NCBI GenBank assembly: GCA_020851115.1
Contig: JADZDJ010000092.1
Location: forward strand, 1 to 64,000
DNA from: Pirellulales bacterium
GTDB lineage: Bacteria; Planctomycetota; Planctomycetia; Pirellulales; JADZDJ01
Length of the DNA: 64,000 nt
Direction: 5' to 3'
Part shown: piece after piece, positions 54,940-64,000 of the stretch
How the letters are laid out: every line of letters starts with the position of its first letter
How positions within the stretch are numbered: the stretch's first letter is position 1
Position numbers and translations under genes: made by a program
Notes under the pieces: model-generated
The model's input: only the letters and a program-made list of their open reading frames with translations
Databases searched by the model: none
What the model was told of the DNA's origin: nothing

Positions 54940-55115
54940 GGGTTGTAAAAAAAAAATTGTCTGGCGCTGGGTGTTGATTCAGGCGCTGCGACAAGGCATG
55001 GAATTATACGTTGCGCCGGCGGCTACTGGCAGGCGAATTGCTTTTTCGCCATACTGGCAGTGGATTTGCTGGCTCGGTCAACTTGGCTCTCAACCTGCAC
55101 AATTTAAATCGCGTT

Positions 55116-55658
55116 ATGAAAGGTCGCTCGACGACCATTCTTACGGTGCGCCATCAGGGAAAGGTCGCCATTGGCGGCGACGGGCAGGTGACGTTGGGGG
55201 CCACCGTGATGAAAGGAGACGCGGTCAAAATCCGACGCTTGGCGGACGGTAAAGTCATTACGGGTTTTGCGGGTTCAAGCGCCGACGCATTTGCTCTGCT
55301 CGAGCGATTTGAAGGGAAACTTAAAGACTATCCTGGCAACATGCCCCGCGCGGCGACCGAGCTGGCTAAGGAATGGCGAACCGACCGGGTTCTTCGACGG
55401 CTCGAAGCGCTGCTAGCGGTGGTTGACGCTCGCAACACGCTGCTTGTCACTGGCACGGGGGACGTGATCCAGCCGACCGATGGCGTATTGGGCATCGGCT
55501 CGGGCGGCTCTTTTGCAATTGCTGCCGCGCGCGCGCTGGTAGGGCATTCGTCCCTGAGCGCCGCGGAGATTGTCCGTCATTCGCTGGAAATTGCCGCGGG
55601 AATCGATATCTACACAAACACGAATATCTTGGTTGAAGAATTGTTATGCGAGAGCTAA
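55116..55658 (+). CDS. hslV: ATP-dependent protease peptidase subunit HslV
   Basis: A 180-residue subunit of the HslVU proteasome-like protease. [42 protein letters not shown] contains the N-terminal threonine (Thr-Thr of STTIL, probably exposed by removal of a short propeptide) and GDGQVT, while [29 protein letters not shown] holds the substrate-channel core. Its last 13 bases overlap the start of hslU, so the two are coupled. The frame extends upstream to TTG at 55011, but the ATG at 55116 matches the family. Confidence 0.95.
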   Translation: MKGRSTTILTVRHQGKVAIGGDGQVTLGATVMKGDAVKIRRLADGKVITGFAGSSADAFALLERFEGKLKDYPGNMPRAATELAKEWRTDRVLRRLEALLAVVDARNTLLVTGTGDVIQPTDGVLGIGSGGSFAIAAARALVGHSSLSAAEIVRHSLEIAAGIDIYTNTNILVEELLCES

Positions 55659-56980
55659 CACCCCGCCAGATTGTCACCGAACTCGACCGGCACATCGTCG
55701 GTCAGGCCGAAGCCAAGCGGGCCGTGGCGATCGCCATTCGCAATCGTTGGCGGCGGCAAAGTCTGCCCGACGACATGAAGGCTGAAGTTGCGCCGAAAAA
55801 TATTTTGATGATTGGCCCTACGGGCGTCGGCAAGACCGAAAGTGCCCGGCGGCTGGCGAAGCTCACGGGAGCGCCATTTATCAAGGTGGAAGCGACGAAG
55901 TACACCGAGGTTGGCTATTACGGCCGCGACGTCGAGAGCATGGTCCGTGAACTGGTCGAAAACGCCATCACGCTCGTCACCGAGCGCGAACGCAAAACCG
56001 TCGAAGAGACCGCCAAGACCCGCGTAAACGACCGTCTGCTCGACTTGCTCGCCCCGCCCCCTCCCAGCTTCGACACGACGGCCGACAGCGCCGATTCCAC
56101 GCAGCGGTACGAGCGAACGAGGGAGAAAATGCGGGCGATGCTGGTGGCCGGCGAACTGGAACAGCGCAAAGTCGAAATCACGATCGAACAAAAAGCCGTG
56201 CCGATGATGTTCACCGGCATGGGCATTGAGCAGGTGGATTTTGATTTGCAAGGCATGTTCGAGAAGATTTTGCCGAAGAACACCGTCCGCCGCGAAGTGC
56301 CCGTCGCCGACGCCCGCAAGATCTTGTTCGAGCACGAATGCGAAGCGCTCTTAAACAAAGAGAACATTCACCAGCAAGCGATCGAGCTAGCCGAAAATCT
56401 CGGGATCATCTTTCTGGACGAAGTCGACAAGATCGTCGCCAGCGAGTCGAAGGGGGCCGATGTATCGCGCCAAGGAGTGCAGCGCGACTTGCTGCCCATT
56501 GTCGAAGGGACCACGATACAAACGAAGTACGGCTACGTGCGCACCGATCACGTGCTGTTTGTCGCCGCAGGGGCATTTCATCGCGCCAAACCGAGCGACC
56601 TGATGCCGGAGTTGCAGGGGCGGTTCCCAATTCGCGTCGAATTGACCGACCTGACGAAAGACGACTTCATCCGCATCCTGACCGAACCCAAAAGCGCGCT
56701 GACCAAGCAATATGCTGCGCTGATGAAAACCGAGGGAGTGGAACTCGAATTCACTGCCGACGCCGTTGACGCGCTGGCCGAGTTCGCCTATCGCGTGAAC
56801 CAGACGACGCAAAACATCGGCGCTCGCCGATTGTATACGATCATGGAGCGGATGCTTGAGGAACTGAGTTTTGAAGCCCCCGACATGGGACACGGCAAAG
56901 TTGCGGTGAATGCAACCTACGTCAAGGAAAAACTTGCGGCGCTGGCCGAAGACGAAGATTTGAGTAAGTTCATTTTGTGA
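55646..56980 (+). CDS. hslU: ATP-dependent protease ATPase subunit HslU
   Basis: A 444-residue AAA+ unfoldase of the HslVU complex. [37 protein letters not shown] is the standard N-terminus, Walker A is GPTGVGKT (57-64), pore loop GYYGRDVES, Walker [12 protein letters not shown] and the C-terminal tail ends [12 protein letters not shown], the segment that inserts between HslV subunits. The I-domain (about 110-230) is complete. Immediately after hslV, overlapping by 13 bases. Confidence 0.97.
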   Translation: MRELTPRQIVTELDRHIVGQAEAKRAVAIAIRNRWRRQSLPDDMKAEVAPKNILMIGPTGVGKTESARRLAKLTGAPFIKVEATKYTEVGYYGRDVESMVRELVENAITLVTERERKTVEETAKTRVNDRLLDLLAPPPPSFDTTADSADSTQRYERTREKMRAMLVAGELEQRKVEITIEQKAVPMMFTGMGIEQVDFDLQGMFEKILPKNTVRREVPVADARKILFEHECEALLNKENIHQQAIELAENLGIIFLDEVDKIVASESKGADVSRQGVQRDLLPIVEGTTIQTKYGYVRTDHVLFVAAGAFHRAKPSDLMPELQGRFPIRVELTDLTKDDFIRILTEPKSALTKQYAALMKTEGVELEFTADAVDALAEFAYRVNQTTQNIGARRLYTIMERMLEELSFEAPDMGHGKVAVNATYVKEKLAALAEDEDLSKFIL

Positions 56981-57040
56981 TCCAGATGCGTCGCCAGACG
57001 AATATGCCGCTGCGCCGCTCACATCAAGGAGAAAATCGAG

Positions 57041-57259
57041 ATGATTAAAAAGTGGACGCTTGCTTGCGCGGCCGTTCTGCTTGCTGCGATAGTCGGCTGC
57101 GAAGACAAGAAGCCGGCTCCCTTGGGCGAAAAGGGAGTTGAGATCAATGCGCCAGGAGTGAACGTCGAAATCGGCGATAAAGCCGAGGGTGGCGGCATCG
57201 AAGTGAAAGCGGGTGAGACGAAAGTCGATGTCGATAAGAAGCAGCCAGGCTCCAACTAA
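57041..57259 (+). CDS. Small lipoprotein
   Basis: A 72-residue protein with a lipoprotein signal peptide ending in the lipobox AAIVGC (Cys20), so the mature 53-residue chain is lipid anchored. The mature part is Gly/Glu/Lys/Val rich with alternating valines (GVNVEIGDKAEGGGIEVKAGETKVDVDKK), compatible with a short beta hairpin. AAGGAG (about 57025) is a strong ribosome site. It sits 60 bases after hslU and may be cotranscribed. No family recognised. Confidence 0.8.
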   Translation: MIKKWTLACAAVLLAAIVGCEDKKPAPLGEKGVEINAPGVNVEIGDKAEGGGIEVKAGETKVDVDKKQPGSN

Positions 57260-57291
57260 TCTGTCAAGCTGTGCCGAGATGGCAGTCAGCT

Positions 57292-58779
57292 TCACATCTT
57301 CGCCGGTCCGATCGCGCGTTTGAGTGTATCCCGCATCTGCTCCGCAGGCGCGTCTTTGCCGGTGAGCAGCTTGAATTGCAGCGCTGCCTGACGGACGAAC
57401 ATTTCGACGCCGGTCACCACAATTGCTCCTGCGGTTCGCGCCTCTTTCACCAACAACGTGTTTTCCGGATTATAAACCGTATCGAAAACAACCACGTCGG
57501 CACGCATGTGTCGCTTGTCGTACGGCGTTTCGTCCACGTTGGGGTGCATTCCCACCGGCGTGCAGTTCACAATGATGTCGGGTGAAATGCCGTGACGATT
57601 GTCCCAGTCAATCGCATCGCCGCCGATGGCTTGCGCCAGCGCCATCGACCGCTTCAGCGTGCGGCTGGAGACAATCACATTGGCGCCATGCTTCTGCAGG
57701 CCGAATGCAACGGCCCTGGCCGCTCCGCCGGCCCCCAAAACAAGCGCCTTCTTATCTTCGATACCGCCGCGTTCGTACAGCGGCGGCTTCATCGCGTTTT
57801 CCAAGCTATCGATCGCGGCGCGGTAATCGGTGTTGTAGCCGATCAAATCTTCCCCCTCCCAGCGGAGTGTGTTCGCAGCGCCGATTCCTTTCACCGCCGG
57901 GTCGTACTTGGTCAGTTTTTTCAATACGGCTTCTTTGTGCGGAATAGTCACGCTTAAACCGCGAATTCCCCATTCTTTCGCATCCGTCAAAAACTGATCC
58001 AAATGCTCCGCGGGGACGCGAAATGGCACGTAGACGGCATTCATCCCGGTCGGCCGCAGCGCGGCATTGTAGATGAGCGGGCTCATACTATGGCCGATCG
58101 GGTCGGCGATCACGCCAAAGATGGCCGTCTCGCGATCGATCAGATCGTAATGGTAAATCTCTGTCGTCTGCTGGTAGCTCAACTGCCCGGGCGCAAGCAA
58201 TCGCTCGTGATGAAACGAGGCATACGTGAAGGGAGAACCGAACCGACCACATAAGATCCGCGACGGCGTGCCGAGGTCTCCCATGCACATGCCGACTGTC
58301 GGCACTTTGGCCGACTGCACCAACCGCATCATCCGCACGTTATCGTGCGGACTATTGGCCATCGTCGTGATCTTCACGATGTCCGGGTCGAGCGTCGCCA
58401 ACCTGGCGTGAATTGTTGTCAGATCTTCCGGCGTTTGGCGAAAATCGTGATGGCTGACGATGCGCTTCGTTTTGCCATATCGCCGAATGGCTTTGGCGGC
58501 GTCCTCCTCGAGATCGACGTAATCGACGCCATCGACGATTGCCGCCCGCATGAGCATCTGCCGCTGCTCTTCGGTTCCCTTCCATTTGCCGCCATCCACC
58601 TCGCGGCGAATGGTCACAATCGTGGGGCAAGGCCGCTCGCCCAGCAACCGCTTCAAATTCACTTCGCCGTTGACGTAATCGAGCCGCAATTCAACTAGCT
58701 TCGCCCCCTGCGAAACCAGGTGACGATGCTCGGCGATCATGTGCCGATGCCGACCGCGGCCGATCGAGACGCAGATCAT
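57292..58779 (-). CDS. aroDE: Bifunctional 3-dehydroquinate dehydratase/shikimate dehydrogenase
   Basis: A 495-residue fusion covering two successive shikimate-pathway steps. Residues 1-215 are a type I dehydroquinase with Schiff-base Lys136 (DIVKITTMA) and the catalytic His110 (RIVSHHDF). Residues about 220-490 are AroE: FGVIADPIGHSMSPLIYNAAL, LSVTIPHKEAVLKKL, ALVLGAGGAARAVAFGL for NADP binding, and VNCTPVGMHPN. The fusion occurs in plants, chlamydiae and planctomycetes, whereas most bacteria keep aroD and aroE apart. No linker defects are seen. Confidence 0.96.
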   Translation of the reverse strand: MICVSIGRGRHRHMIAEHRHLVSQGAKLVELRLDYVNGEVNLKRLLGERPCPTIVTIRREVDGGKWKGTEEQRQMLMRAAIVDGVDYVDLEEDAAKAIRRYGKTKRIVSHHDFRQTPEDLTTIHARLATLDPDIVKITTMANSPHDNVRMMRLVQSAKVPTVGMCMGDLGTPSRILCGRFGSPFTYASFHHERLLAPGQLSYQQTTEIYHYDLIDRETAIFGVIADPIGHSMSPLIYNAALRPTGMNAVYVPFRVPAEHLDQFLTDAKEWGIRGLSVTIPHKEAVLKKLTKYDPAVKGIGAANTLRWEGEDLIGYNTDYRAAIDSLENAMKPPLYERGGIEDKKALVLGAGGAARAVAFGLQKHGANVIVSSRTLKRSMALAQAIGGDAIDWDNRHGISPDIIVNCTPVGMHPNVDETPYDKRHMRADVVVFDTVYNPENTLLVKEARTAGAIVVTGVEMFVRQAALQFKLLTGKDAPAEQMRDTLKRAIGPAKM

Positions 58780-58922
58780 GCGGAATGGGGGTTAGTGGCT
58801 AGGATCGAGGGGCGAAGGAAAATTCATGAGAGACGCGACTATCGAGATTATACGTTAAAACCCCCGCTGCCGAAGCCGCCGCAATTGCCTCGCCTCACGC
58901 ATCTAGCTCTTCGCCCTTTGCT

Positions 58923-60896
58923 TCATGTTCGCATAAACTGGCGATCGAGGTCATCGCGCGAAAAGACCAACACCGTCGGGCGACCGTGGGGGCAATGATG
59001 ACTGTCTTGCGCCAAGTGGCGCAATTCCACCAGAGCGGAAACTTCCTCGGGCGACAGCCGGTCGCCAGCTTTGATGGCCGCTTTGCAGGCGATCATGTGG
59101 AGTAGCTCGTCGAGCAAATCGCGGCGCTCGATAGTTGTACCGCCGGCGACGAGTTGACTCACCAAATCCCGCAACACTTCGGCCGGGCGGAAGTTTGCCA
59201 GCATGGCTGGGTAGGAGGTGACCAGTATGGTGTCGCCGCCGAACGCAGAGACTTCGACTCCCAGTTGGCCGAGCAGTTCCGCATTGGATGTGGCCGCCGC
59301 CGCTTCGGCCGGGCTAAGATCGACGGCCTCCGGCACCAGGAGTCGCTGGCTTTCGAGCGCGCCGGCGAGCACACGCTGGCGAAGCTGCTCATACAGCACT
59401 CGTTCGTGCAGCGCGTGTTGATCGATGACGACAAGCCCCTCCTCGCTTTCGGCCACGAGGTATCGATTGTGGACCTGCATCGCGCCGCGCGGCGCGGGAG
59501 GATGAATCGTGTGGCTTGGCGTCGCAACACTCGGCGCATGATGCTCGCTCGCAGGACTCGGCTGGCTAGGCTGTGGGACAAATTGCGGAGGTCGCGATTC
59601 GGCCGCTGCAGCGATTGGAGCGACAACTACCGACGAATCGTGTGCCAACGACACGGGCCGATCGATGCGGACAATCTCCAGCGGCTTGCGCTGCAGCCAG
59701 GGCTCGTCGAATTGTGGAAACGTCGGCGGTGTCGCAGTTGGCTCCGCGGACGGTACTGTTGGAAATGCTGGCCCTCGTGCGGCGAATTCTCCCTTGGCCC
59801 ACGCGACCAATTCTTCCCGCTTCTTTGCAGCATGTTGTTCGTCGATCGCTAAATGGGGATCGCCGAACGGGCTTGTTGCGGTCGTTGGCTGCAATTTGGC
59901 CGTCAAATCGGCGGTCAAGAATTTCGTTCGCAGCGTGCTGAGCAACTGACTGTAGATCCGTCCTGAATCTTGAAACCGCACTTCTAATTTCGTTGGATGA
60001 ACATTGACATCGACGGCATCCGCGGGCATTTCGATCCTCAAGAACGCCACTGGGTAGCGGCCGGTAAGCACTAAACCGCGATAGGCTTCGCTCAGTGCGT
60101 GCTGCAACGCCCGATCGCGAATCGCCCGGCCGTTGAGAAACACATACTGCATTCGCGGATGGCTGCGCGTGTGATTCGGATGAGCGGCATAACCGACCAG
60201 TTTGACCGGCCCGTCCTGACTTTCCACCGGAATCAATGCATCGGCCAGTTCGTCTCCAAAAAACGCGGCGATCCGCCGCGGCCAATCCTCGGTGGGCGGC
60301 AGGTCGTAGACCGTCTTTTCCTGCTGCCGCAGCGTGAAATGAATGTGCGGCTGGGCTAGCGCTACCCGAGTGAGCGCCTCGCCGGCATGTCCCATCTCCG
60401 TTTGTGCCGTCCGCAAAAACTTCCGCCGAACGGGTGTATTGAAAAATAAATGGTGAACCTCGATTGACGTCCCAACGGGGCAGCCGCACGGCTGAACTTC
60501 TTCCGGTCGGCCACCGACCACGACAAGCTCCGCCCCCGCGTCGGCATCCGCCGGCCGGCTGCGCATCATCAGCTTGCTTACCTCCGCGATCGACGCCAGC
60601 GCTTCGCCTCGAAACCCCAAGGTGCCAACGCGAAACAAATCATCGGCATCCTGAATTTTGCTGGTCGCATGGGGTGCCACCGCCAGTGGCAATTGATCGG
60701 CTGTGATTCCGCAGCCGTTATCAACCACGCGCACTAGTTCGCTGCCGCCGCCGACCACCGTCACGTCAATCCGTGTTGCCCCGGCGTCCACGGCATTCTC
60801 AAGCAGCTCTTTCACCACGCTCGCCGGCCGCTCAATGACTTCGCCCGCGGCAATCTTATTGACGACGCTCGGGGATAATTGGCGAATGATGGGCAT
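58923..60896 (-). CDS. mutL: DNA mismatch repair protein MutL
   Basis: A 657-residue GHKL ATPase that couples MutS recognition to strand removal. Motifs I-III are clear: KELLENAVDAGATRIDV, VDNGCGI and TLGFRGEALASI, followed by NTPVRRKFLR. The C-terminal region contains DQHALHERVLYE (about 492-503), the DQHA(x)2E(x)4E endonuclease motif, so this MutL can nick DNA itself; that is expected where MutH is absent. The linker (about 360-470) is Pro/Ala rich. Start chosen at the conserved MPIIRQLSPSVVNKIAAGEV. Confidence 0.96.
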   Translation of the reverse strand: MPIIRQLSPSVVNKIAAGEVIERPASVVKELLENAVDAGATRIDVTVVGGGSELVRVVDNGCGITADQLPLAVAPHATSKIQDADDLFRVGTLGFRGEALASIAEVSKLMMRSRPADADAGAELVVVGGRPEEVQPCGCPVGTSIEVHHLFFNTPVRRKFLRTAQTEMGHAGEALTRVALAQPHIHFTLRQQEKTVYDLPPTEDWPRRIAAFFGDELADALIPVESQDGPVKLVGYAAHPNHTRSHPRMQYVFLNGRAIRDRALQHALSEAYRGLVLTGRYPVAFLRIEMPADAVDVNVHPTKLEVRFQDSGRIYSQLLSTLRTKFLTADLTAKLQPTTATSPFGDPHLAIDEQHAAKKREELVAWAKGEFAARGPAFPTVPSAEPTATPPTFPQFDEPWLQRKPLEIVRIDRPVSLAHDSSVVVAPIAAAAESRPPQFVPQPSQPSPASEHHAPSVATPSHTIHPPAPRGAMQVHNRYLVAESEEGLVVIDQHALHERVLYEQLRQRVLAGALESQRLLVPEAVDLSPAEAAAATSNAELLGQLGVEVSAFGGDTILVTSYPAMLANFRPAEVLRDLVSQLVAGGTTIERRDLLDELLHMIACKAAIKAGDRLSPEEVSALVELRHLAQDSHHCPHGRPTVLVFSRDDLDRQFMRT

Positions 60897-61130
60897 AAAA
60901 TCCGGTTTCACCACAGAGGCCCAGAGCTGAGTAAGGCGAAGCTTCAATCCGATTGCAGCGACTAGGAATACACCGATGACATCAGCTCAGAAAAATTGAA
61001 CGCAGTTCAGGCAATTTGATGTCTTTTCTTCCGCTTCTGATTTCATCCGTATGTTCCCTCAACACATCCGATGGACCATGCCCGGATTCTCCGAAACTCT
61101 ATGCCTCCGTGGTTCTATTGTATCCAGCAC

Positions 61131-62549
61131 TTAAAGTCCGTATTCCTTGATCTTCCGATACAACGTCCGTTCGCCGATTCCTAACATCTCTGCCGCTTGC
61201 TCGCGGTTGCCGCCGGTAAGCTTGAGCGTCTCCGTGATGCAGATTCTTTCCACTTCCGTGAGAGGCTGGCCGATCAAAGCGCCAAAGCCGCCGGTTTGTG
61301 CGGCCTGGCTGTCGGTGGCGATTGCCGGCGGCCCGCTGCCGACAAATTCCATCGGTAGATCGTCGACGTCGAGTACACTGTCGAAATCGACGACGACCAT
61401 GCTTTCGATCGTGTTGCGCAGCTCGCGCACATTGCCCGGCCAGTGGTAGGCCATCAGTTTCAGCCGCGCGGCCGGCGACATGCTTTTGATCTGCTGATGA
61501 TGCCGCTTGGAGAATTGACGAATGAAGTGTTCGATTAAGAGTGGAATATCTCGCGCCCGATCGATCAGCCGCGGTAGCGCGATCGTCACCACTTTCAGCC
61601 GGTGATAGAGGTCGCTGCGAAACGTGCCGGCCGCGATTGCGTCTTCTAGATTTCGATTCGTGGCGGATAAAATCCGTACGTTAACCTTGATCGGCGTATT
61701 GCTGCCGACGCGGGTGATTTCGCCATTTTCCAGCACACGCAGCAGTTTAATCTGCGTTGCCAGCGGCATATCGCCGACTTCGTCCAAAAACAGCGTTCCG
61801 CCGTGAGCATATTCAAACTTTCCGACTCGGTCGGTCGAGGCATCCGTGAACGCCCCTTTCACGTGGCCGAAAAGTTCACTCTCTAAGATGTTCTCGCTTA
61901 ACGCCGCGCAATTCAGTCCGACGAACGGTTTATGTTTCCGGGGGCTGTTTTGATGGATCGCCTGCGCGACCAATTCCTTGCCCGTACCTGTTTCGCCCGT
62001 GATGAGTACGCTGGCGTCGGTCGGCGCAATCCGCCGCAGCCGATCGATGACGGCATTCATCTGCGGACTCGAACCGACAACCCCCTCGAAGCCGAATTTT
62101 TCGTCCAGGCGGCGATTTAGTTCGACGTTCGCCTGCCGCAGCCGGGCCGAGTCCGCCGCCTTTTCGGCCACCACGCGCAATTGAGCCAAATCGAGCGGCT
62201 TTTGCAAATAGTTGAACGCTCCCTGCTGCATGGACTGAACCGCGGAGGGGATGGTCGCATGGCCGGTGACCAAAATCACTTCCGCTTCCGGCAGCGCTTG
62301 CCTGGTGCGTTTGAGCAGTTCCAACCCATCCAAGTCGGGCATCTTCAGGTCGGTAATCACGACATCAAAGGTGTCGTTGGCAACCATTGCGGCCCCCTGA
62401 TTGCCGGATGTCGCCACGGCACAGTCAAAACCGATCCGTTCCAAACTTTCAGCTACCGTCTGCGCATGGGCGATGTCATTATCGACGATTAGCGCCCGAG
62501 TGCCGACGATTTGCGCGACTGAATCACTATTTTCCGCTGCCGATGCCAT
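61131..62549 (-). CDS. Sigma-54-dependent response regulator (NtrC/AtoC type)
   Basis: A 472-residue transcription activator. Receiver domain residues 15-130 with phospho-Asp67 ([13 protein letters not shown]); the AAA+ domain has Walker A GETGTGKE (185-192), the sigma-54 contact loop GAFTDA (232-237) and LDEVGDMPL; a Fis-type helix-turn-helix closes the protein ([43 protein letters not shown]). A cognate histidine kinase is not in the window. The ATG at 62549 suits the receiver domain; the longer frame to 62693 adds a Pro-rich stretch that is unlikely. Confidence 0.93.
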   Translation of the reverse strand: MASAAENSDSVAQIVGTRALIVDNDIAHAQTVAESLERIGFDCAVATSGNQGAAMVANDTFDVVITDLKMPDLDGLELLKRTRQALPEAEVILVTGHATIPSAVQSMQQGAFNYLQKPLDLAQLRVVAEKAADSARLRQANVELNRRLDEKFGFEGVVGSSPQMNAVIDRLRRIAPTDASVLITGETGTGKELVAQAIHQNSPRKHKPFVGLNCAALSENILESELFGHVKGAFTDASTDRVGKFEYAHGGTLFLDEVGDMPLATQIKLLRVLENGEITRVGSNTPIKVNVRILSATNRNLEDAIAAGTFRSDLYHRLKVVTIALPRLIDRARDIPLLIEHFIRQFSKRHHQQIKSMSPAARLKLMAYHWPGNVRELRNTIESMVVVDFDSVLDVDDLPMEFVGSGPPAIATDSQAAQTGGFGALIGQPLTEVERICITETLKLTGGNREQAAEMLGIGERTLYRKIKEYGL

Positions 62550-62689
62550 GCGGCCGATGATAACGACAAGCGGTGGGAAATGGCTAGTGGTAGCCGAATC
62601 ACAATGAAAAGGAGGGAGGTAAATAGGGGGGGAAATCAAGTTTGGATCGTATCGGGTATTCGGCACCCCTTCGCCCTTTCCCCCGTTGT

Positions 62690-63055
62690 TCATACCACCA
62701 ACACGGTATCGTGATGTTCATAGGGCGGAGCGCAGCAGCACAAGAACACCAGCGGCACATCACCAGTATTGAGAATTTGATGCACCTGGCCCGGCGGAAT
62801 CGCGATCGCATCCATTGGGCCAACTTGCCGTACTTCATCACCGATGGTCATCTGCCCGCCGCCAGAGAGGATGTAATAGATTTCCTCCGTTTTGCGATGA
62901 TAATGGGCGGTCGTCGCAGCCCCCGGCGGCAGCCGCGCCTCGGCCAAGCTTTGCTGCCGAATGCACGAATTGCGATGAGCTAATAGCTCTCGGATTTCAG
63001 AGCCGTCCTTCGTGATAAACGGCGTAGTCTGTTGCAGATTGATAACGTCCATCAT
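62690..63055 (-). CDS. Cupin-domain protein
   Basis: A protein of about 121 residues forming one cupin barrel. The metal motif is [22 protein letters not shown] (H-x-H-x(3)-E form) and the second motif is [13 protein letters not shown]. Cupins of this size are dioxygenases, epimerases or sensors; the substrate is not deducible. Starts at 63055 and 63052 are both possible; the longer frame to 63271 contains the neighbouring gene out of frame. It lies 23 bases after a small membrane-protein gene and just before the response regulator, on the same strand. Confidence 0.83.
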   Translation of the reverse strand: MMDVINLQQTTPFITKDGSEIRELLAHRNSCIRQQSLAEARLPPGAATTAHYHRKTEEIYYILSGGGQMTIGDEVRQVGPMDAIAIPPGQVHQILNTGDVPLVFLCCCAPPYEHHDTVLVV

Positions 63056-63078
63056 CTCGATAAATCGATCCGCTTGGC

Positions 63079-63288
63079 TCACGTCATTTGATCGTTTTTG
63101 ACTTGGCGCTGACCAGATCGCAAATACCAAAAAGTGATCGCAACGCCTGCTAGAAACGGCGGAATTCCGATGTACTCGACGATTGCCATTGGTCGGTTTT
63201 CCCTGCGAGCTTTCTTTGAAAACCCAGTTGTCGTAACGCCGCCTATTACCAGCAACACAAGCCCAATCCACATTAGCGTAGTCCTCAT
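63079..63288 (-). CDS. Small two-helix membrane protein
   Basis: A 69-residue protein with two hydrophobic helices: MWIGLVLLVIGGVTTTGF and IGIPPFLAGVAITFWYL, joined by a basic loop (SKKARRENRPMAIVEY). The frame continues to 63387 upstream but the ATG at 63288 fits. Function unknown. It probably heads the operon with the cupin gene. Confidence 0.6.
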   Translation of the reverse strand: MRTTLMWIGLVLLVIGGVTTTGFSKKARRENRPMAIVEYIGIPPFLAGVAITFWYLRSGQRQVKNDQMT

Positions 63289-63499
63289 GACCGCATTGTA
63301 CTGATTTTTCGCTTGACCCCGACGCCCCCGTCGTCTAAAGTTTTGGCAGACGGCCTGCCGATCAATTGCAGAGCTTGAGTTTCTCATTTTTTAGTGAATT
63401 TTCGCAAAATTGACCAACCTACAGCTTAGCTTGTCGAGCTCGTTATTGCTTGCTCCCAGCAGGCCGTAGGGTTTTTGCACACTTGCTAAACACAAGACG

Positions 63500-63535
63500 A
63501 ACCCCAGGGCCCGATGACGGCCATGGGGTTTTTTA
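63500..63535 (+). terminator. Strong intrinsic terminator in the leuA leader
   Basis: AACCCCA (63500-63506) with GGCC pairs with GGCC and TGGGGTT (63518-63530), forming an 11-bp GC-rich stem with a seven-base loop and one unpaired base, followed by TTTTTT. It lies about 200 bases before leuA on its strand. TTG and CTA leucine codons (63483-63488) stand just before the stem, as in an attenuator. Confidence 0.75.
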
Positions 63536-63637
63536 TTGGGCTTATGCGATGGACGCGGATTGCAAAATGCACATTACAAACTTTCCACAATACTCCGATC
63601 GACCCGTTCGGTCATCGAGGGCTTGGTTGGCGTTGCT

Positions 63638-63668
63638 CAGGCCCAGAGCTAAACAGCTTCTGGGCCTG
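63638..63668 (+). promoter_or_regulatory. Perfect hairpin in the leuA 5' leader
   Basis: CAGGCCCAGA (63638-63647) and TCTGGGCCTG (63659-63668) form a perfect 10-bp stem, extended by GCT/AGC inside. It has no T run. It lies 65 bases before the leuA start and may be an antiterminator partner or transcript-stabilising element. Confidence 0.5.
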
Positions 63669-63733
63669 ATCGGTTGACGATTTCCATTCATCCAACCCAA
63701 AATCAATTCAGCACACCAACCAACCTATCATTT

Positions 63734-64000
63734 ATGAATGTCACCACCAACGCATCGACAAAGAACCAAACGGCGGTTAGCCAAACGACTACGCCACGCA
63801 TCATTAAAATCTTCGATACAACGCTCCGCGACGGCGAGCAATCGCCGGGCGCGAGCATGAACATTACCGAGAAACTGGAAATCGCCCAGGCGCTGGTCGA
63901 TCTGGGTGTCGACATCATCGAAGCGGGCTTTCCGATCGCCTCTCCCGGCGATTTTGAAGCCGTCAAGCAAATCGCCGCCAATATTCGCGGCTCGACGATC
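63734..64000 (+). CDS. leuA: 2-isopropylmalate synthase, C-terminus beyond window
   Basis: The first 89 codons of LeuA, which condenses 2-ketoisovalerate with acetyl-CoA at the start of leucine synthesis. A polar N-terminal extension of about 20 residues ([20 protein letters not shown]) is followed by the HMGL-like barrel start [20 protein letters not shown], with the catalytic metal Asp and Gln in place, then [32 protein letters not shown] at 63734 is the first in-frame start. Homocitrate and citramalate synthases share this opening, but the phrase [11 protein letters not shown] fits LeuA. The gene continues off the right edge. Confidence 0.9.
   Translation, partial: MNVTTNASTKNQTAVSQTTTPRIIKIFDTTLRDGEQSPGASMNITEKLEIAQALVDLGVDIIEAGFPIASPGDFEAVKQIAANIRGSTI

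Overview
The window looks like a chromosomal segment of a planctomycete, probably of the Pirellula/Lacipirellula type. The reasons are family content rather than any marker gene: a DUF1080 protein next to a PmoA-type protein, a secreted GDSL hydrolase, PQQ-propeller, PSP1 and SpoVG-with-zinc-ribbon proteins, transmembrane squalene-oxidase-repeat proteins, a bifunctional AroDE, a PSD1-type cytochrome remnant and an FG-GAP remnant. Coding density is moderate and the DNA is fairly GC rich. Genes sit in short operons of two or three with many convergent pairs. No tRNA, rRNA or CRISPR array was found.

Layout. 1-7 kb: carbohydrate-type enzymes (Gfo/Idh/MocA, DUF1080, PmoA, GDSL) and a molybdopterin-domain/pentapeptide-repeat fusion. 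7-13 kb: hemW, an RNase Z-like hydrolase, yidD, the ispE-spoVG pair and a PQQ propeller. 13-17 kb: alkaline phosphatase, UbiA-type prenyltransferase and TIM-barrel isomerase, resembling part of an ebo metabolite-traffic cluster. 17-23 kb: a VapC-type toxin-antitoxin pair, ruvB, a strong small-RNA candidate, a dispersed repeat, a DHA2 exporter, folD and pgpA. 23-28 kb: sulfite reductase with an unusual Asn-Gly-His insert, then a DUF488/DUF488/dual-OB cassette whose third member is frameshifted. 28-37 kb: a ComEA-like protein, a DAACS symporter, 3-methyladenine glycosylase, a tandem pair of membrane-anchored squalene-oxidase-repeat proteins, a GyrI-like protein and a Ser/Thr kinase. 37-45 kb: cytochrome remnant, TPR protein, a two-repeat secreted protein, PSP1, glpK, a histidine phosphatase, a SEC-C protein and an aminotransferase.

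45-51.7 kb is the accessory region. It holds RHS, sigma-factor-like and FG-GAP gene remnants, a second copy of the dispersed repeat and a compact two-gene restriction-modification system (PD-(D/E)XK nuclease plus a zinc-ribbon-containing DNA methylase). 50.7-64 kb returns to housekeeping: uracil-DNA glycosylase, an E2-like acyltransferase, a heavy-metal ATPase, hslVU, aroDE, mutL, a sigma-54 response regulator, a cupin, and leuA (cut by the window end) behind a structured leader.

The most interesting items are the restriction-modification pair at 46190-49056, the DUF488/dual-OB cassette, the promoter-to-terminator small RNA at 19242-19355, the dispersed repeat, the molybdopterin/pentapeptide fusion and the several freshly broken genes.
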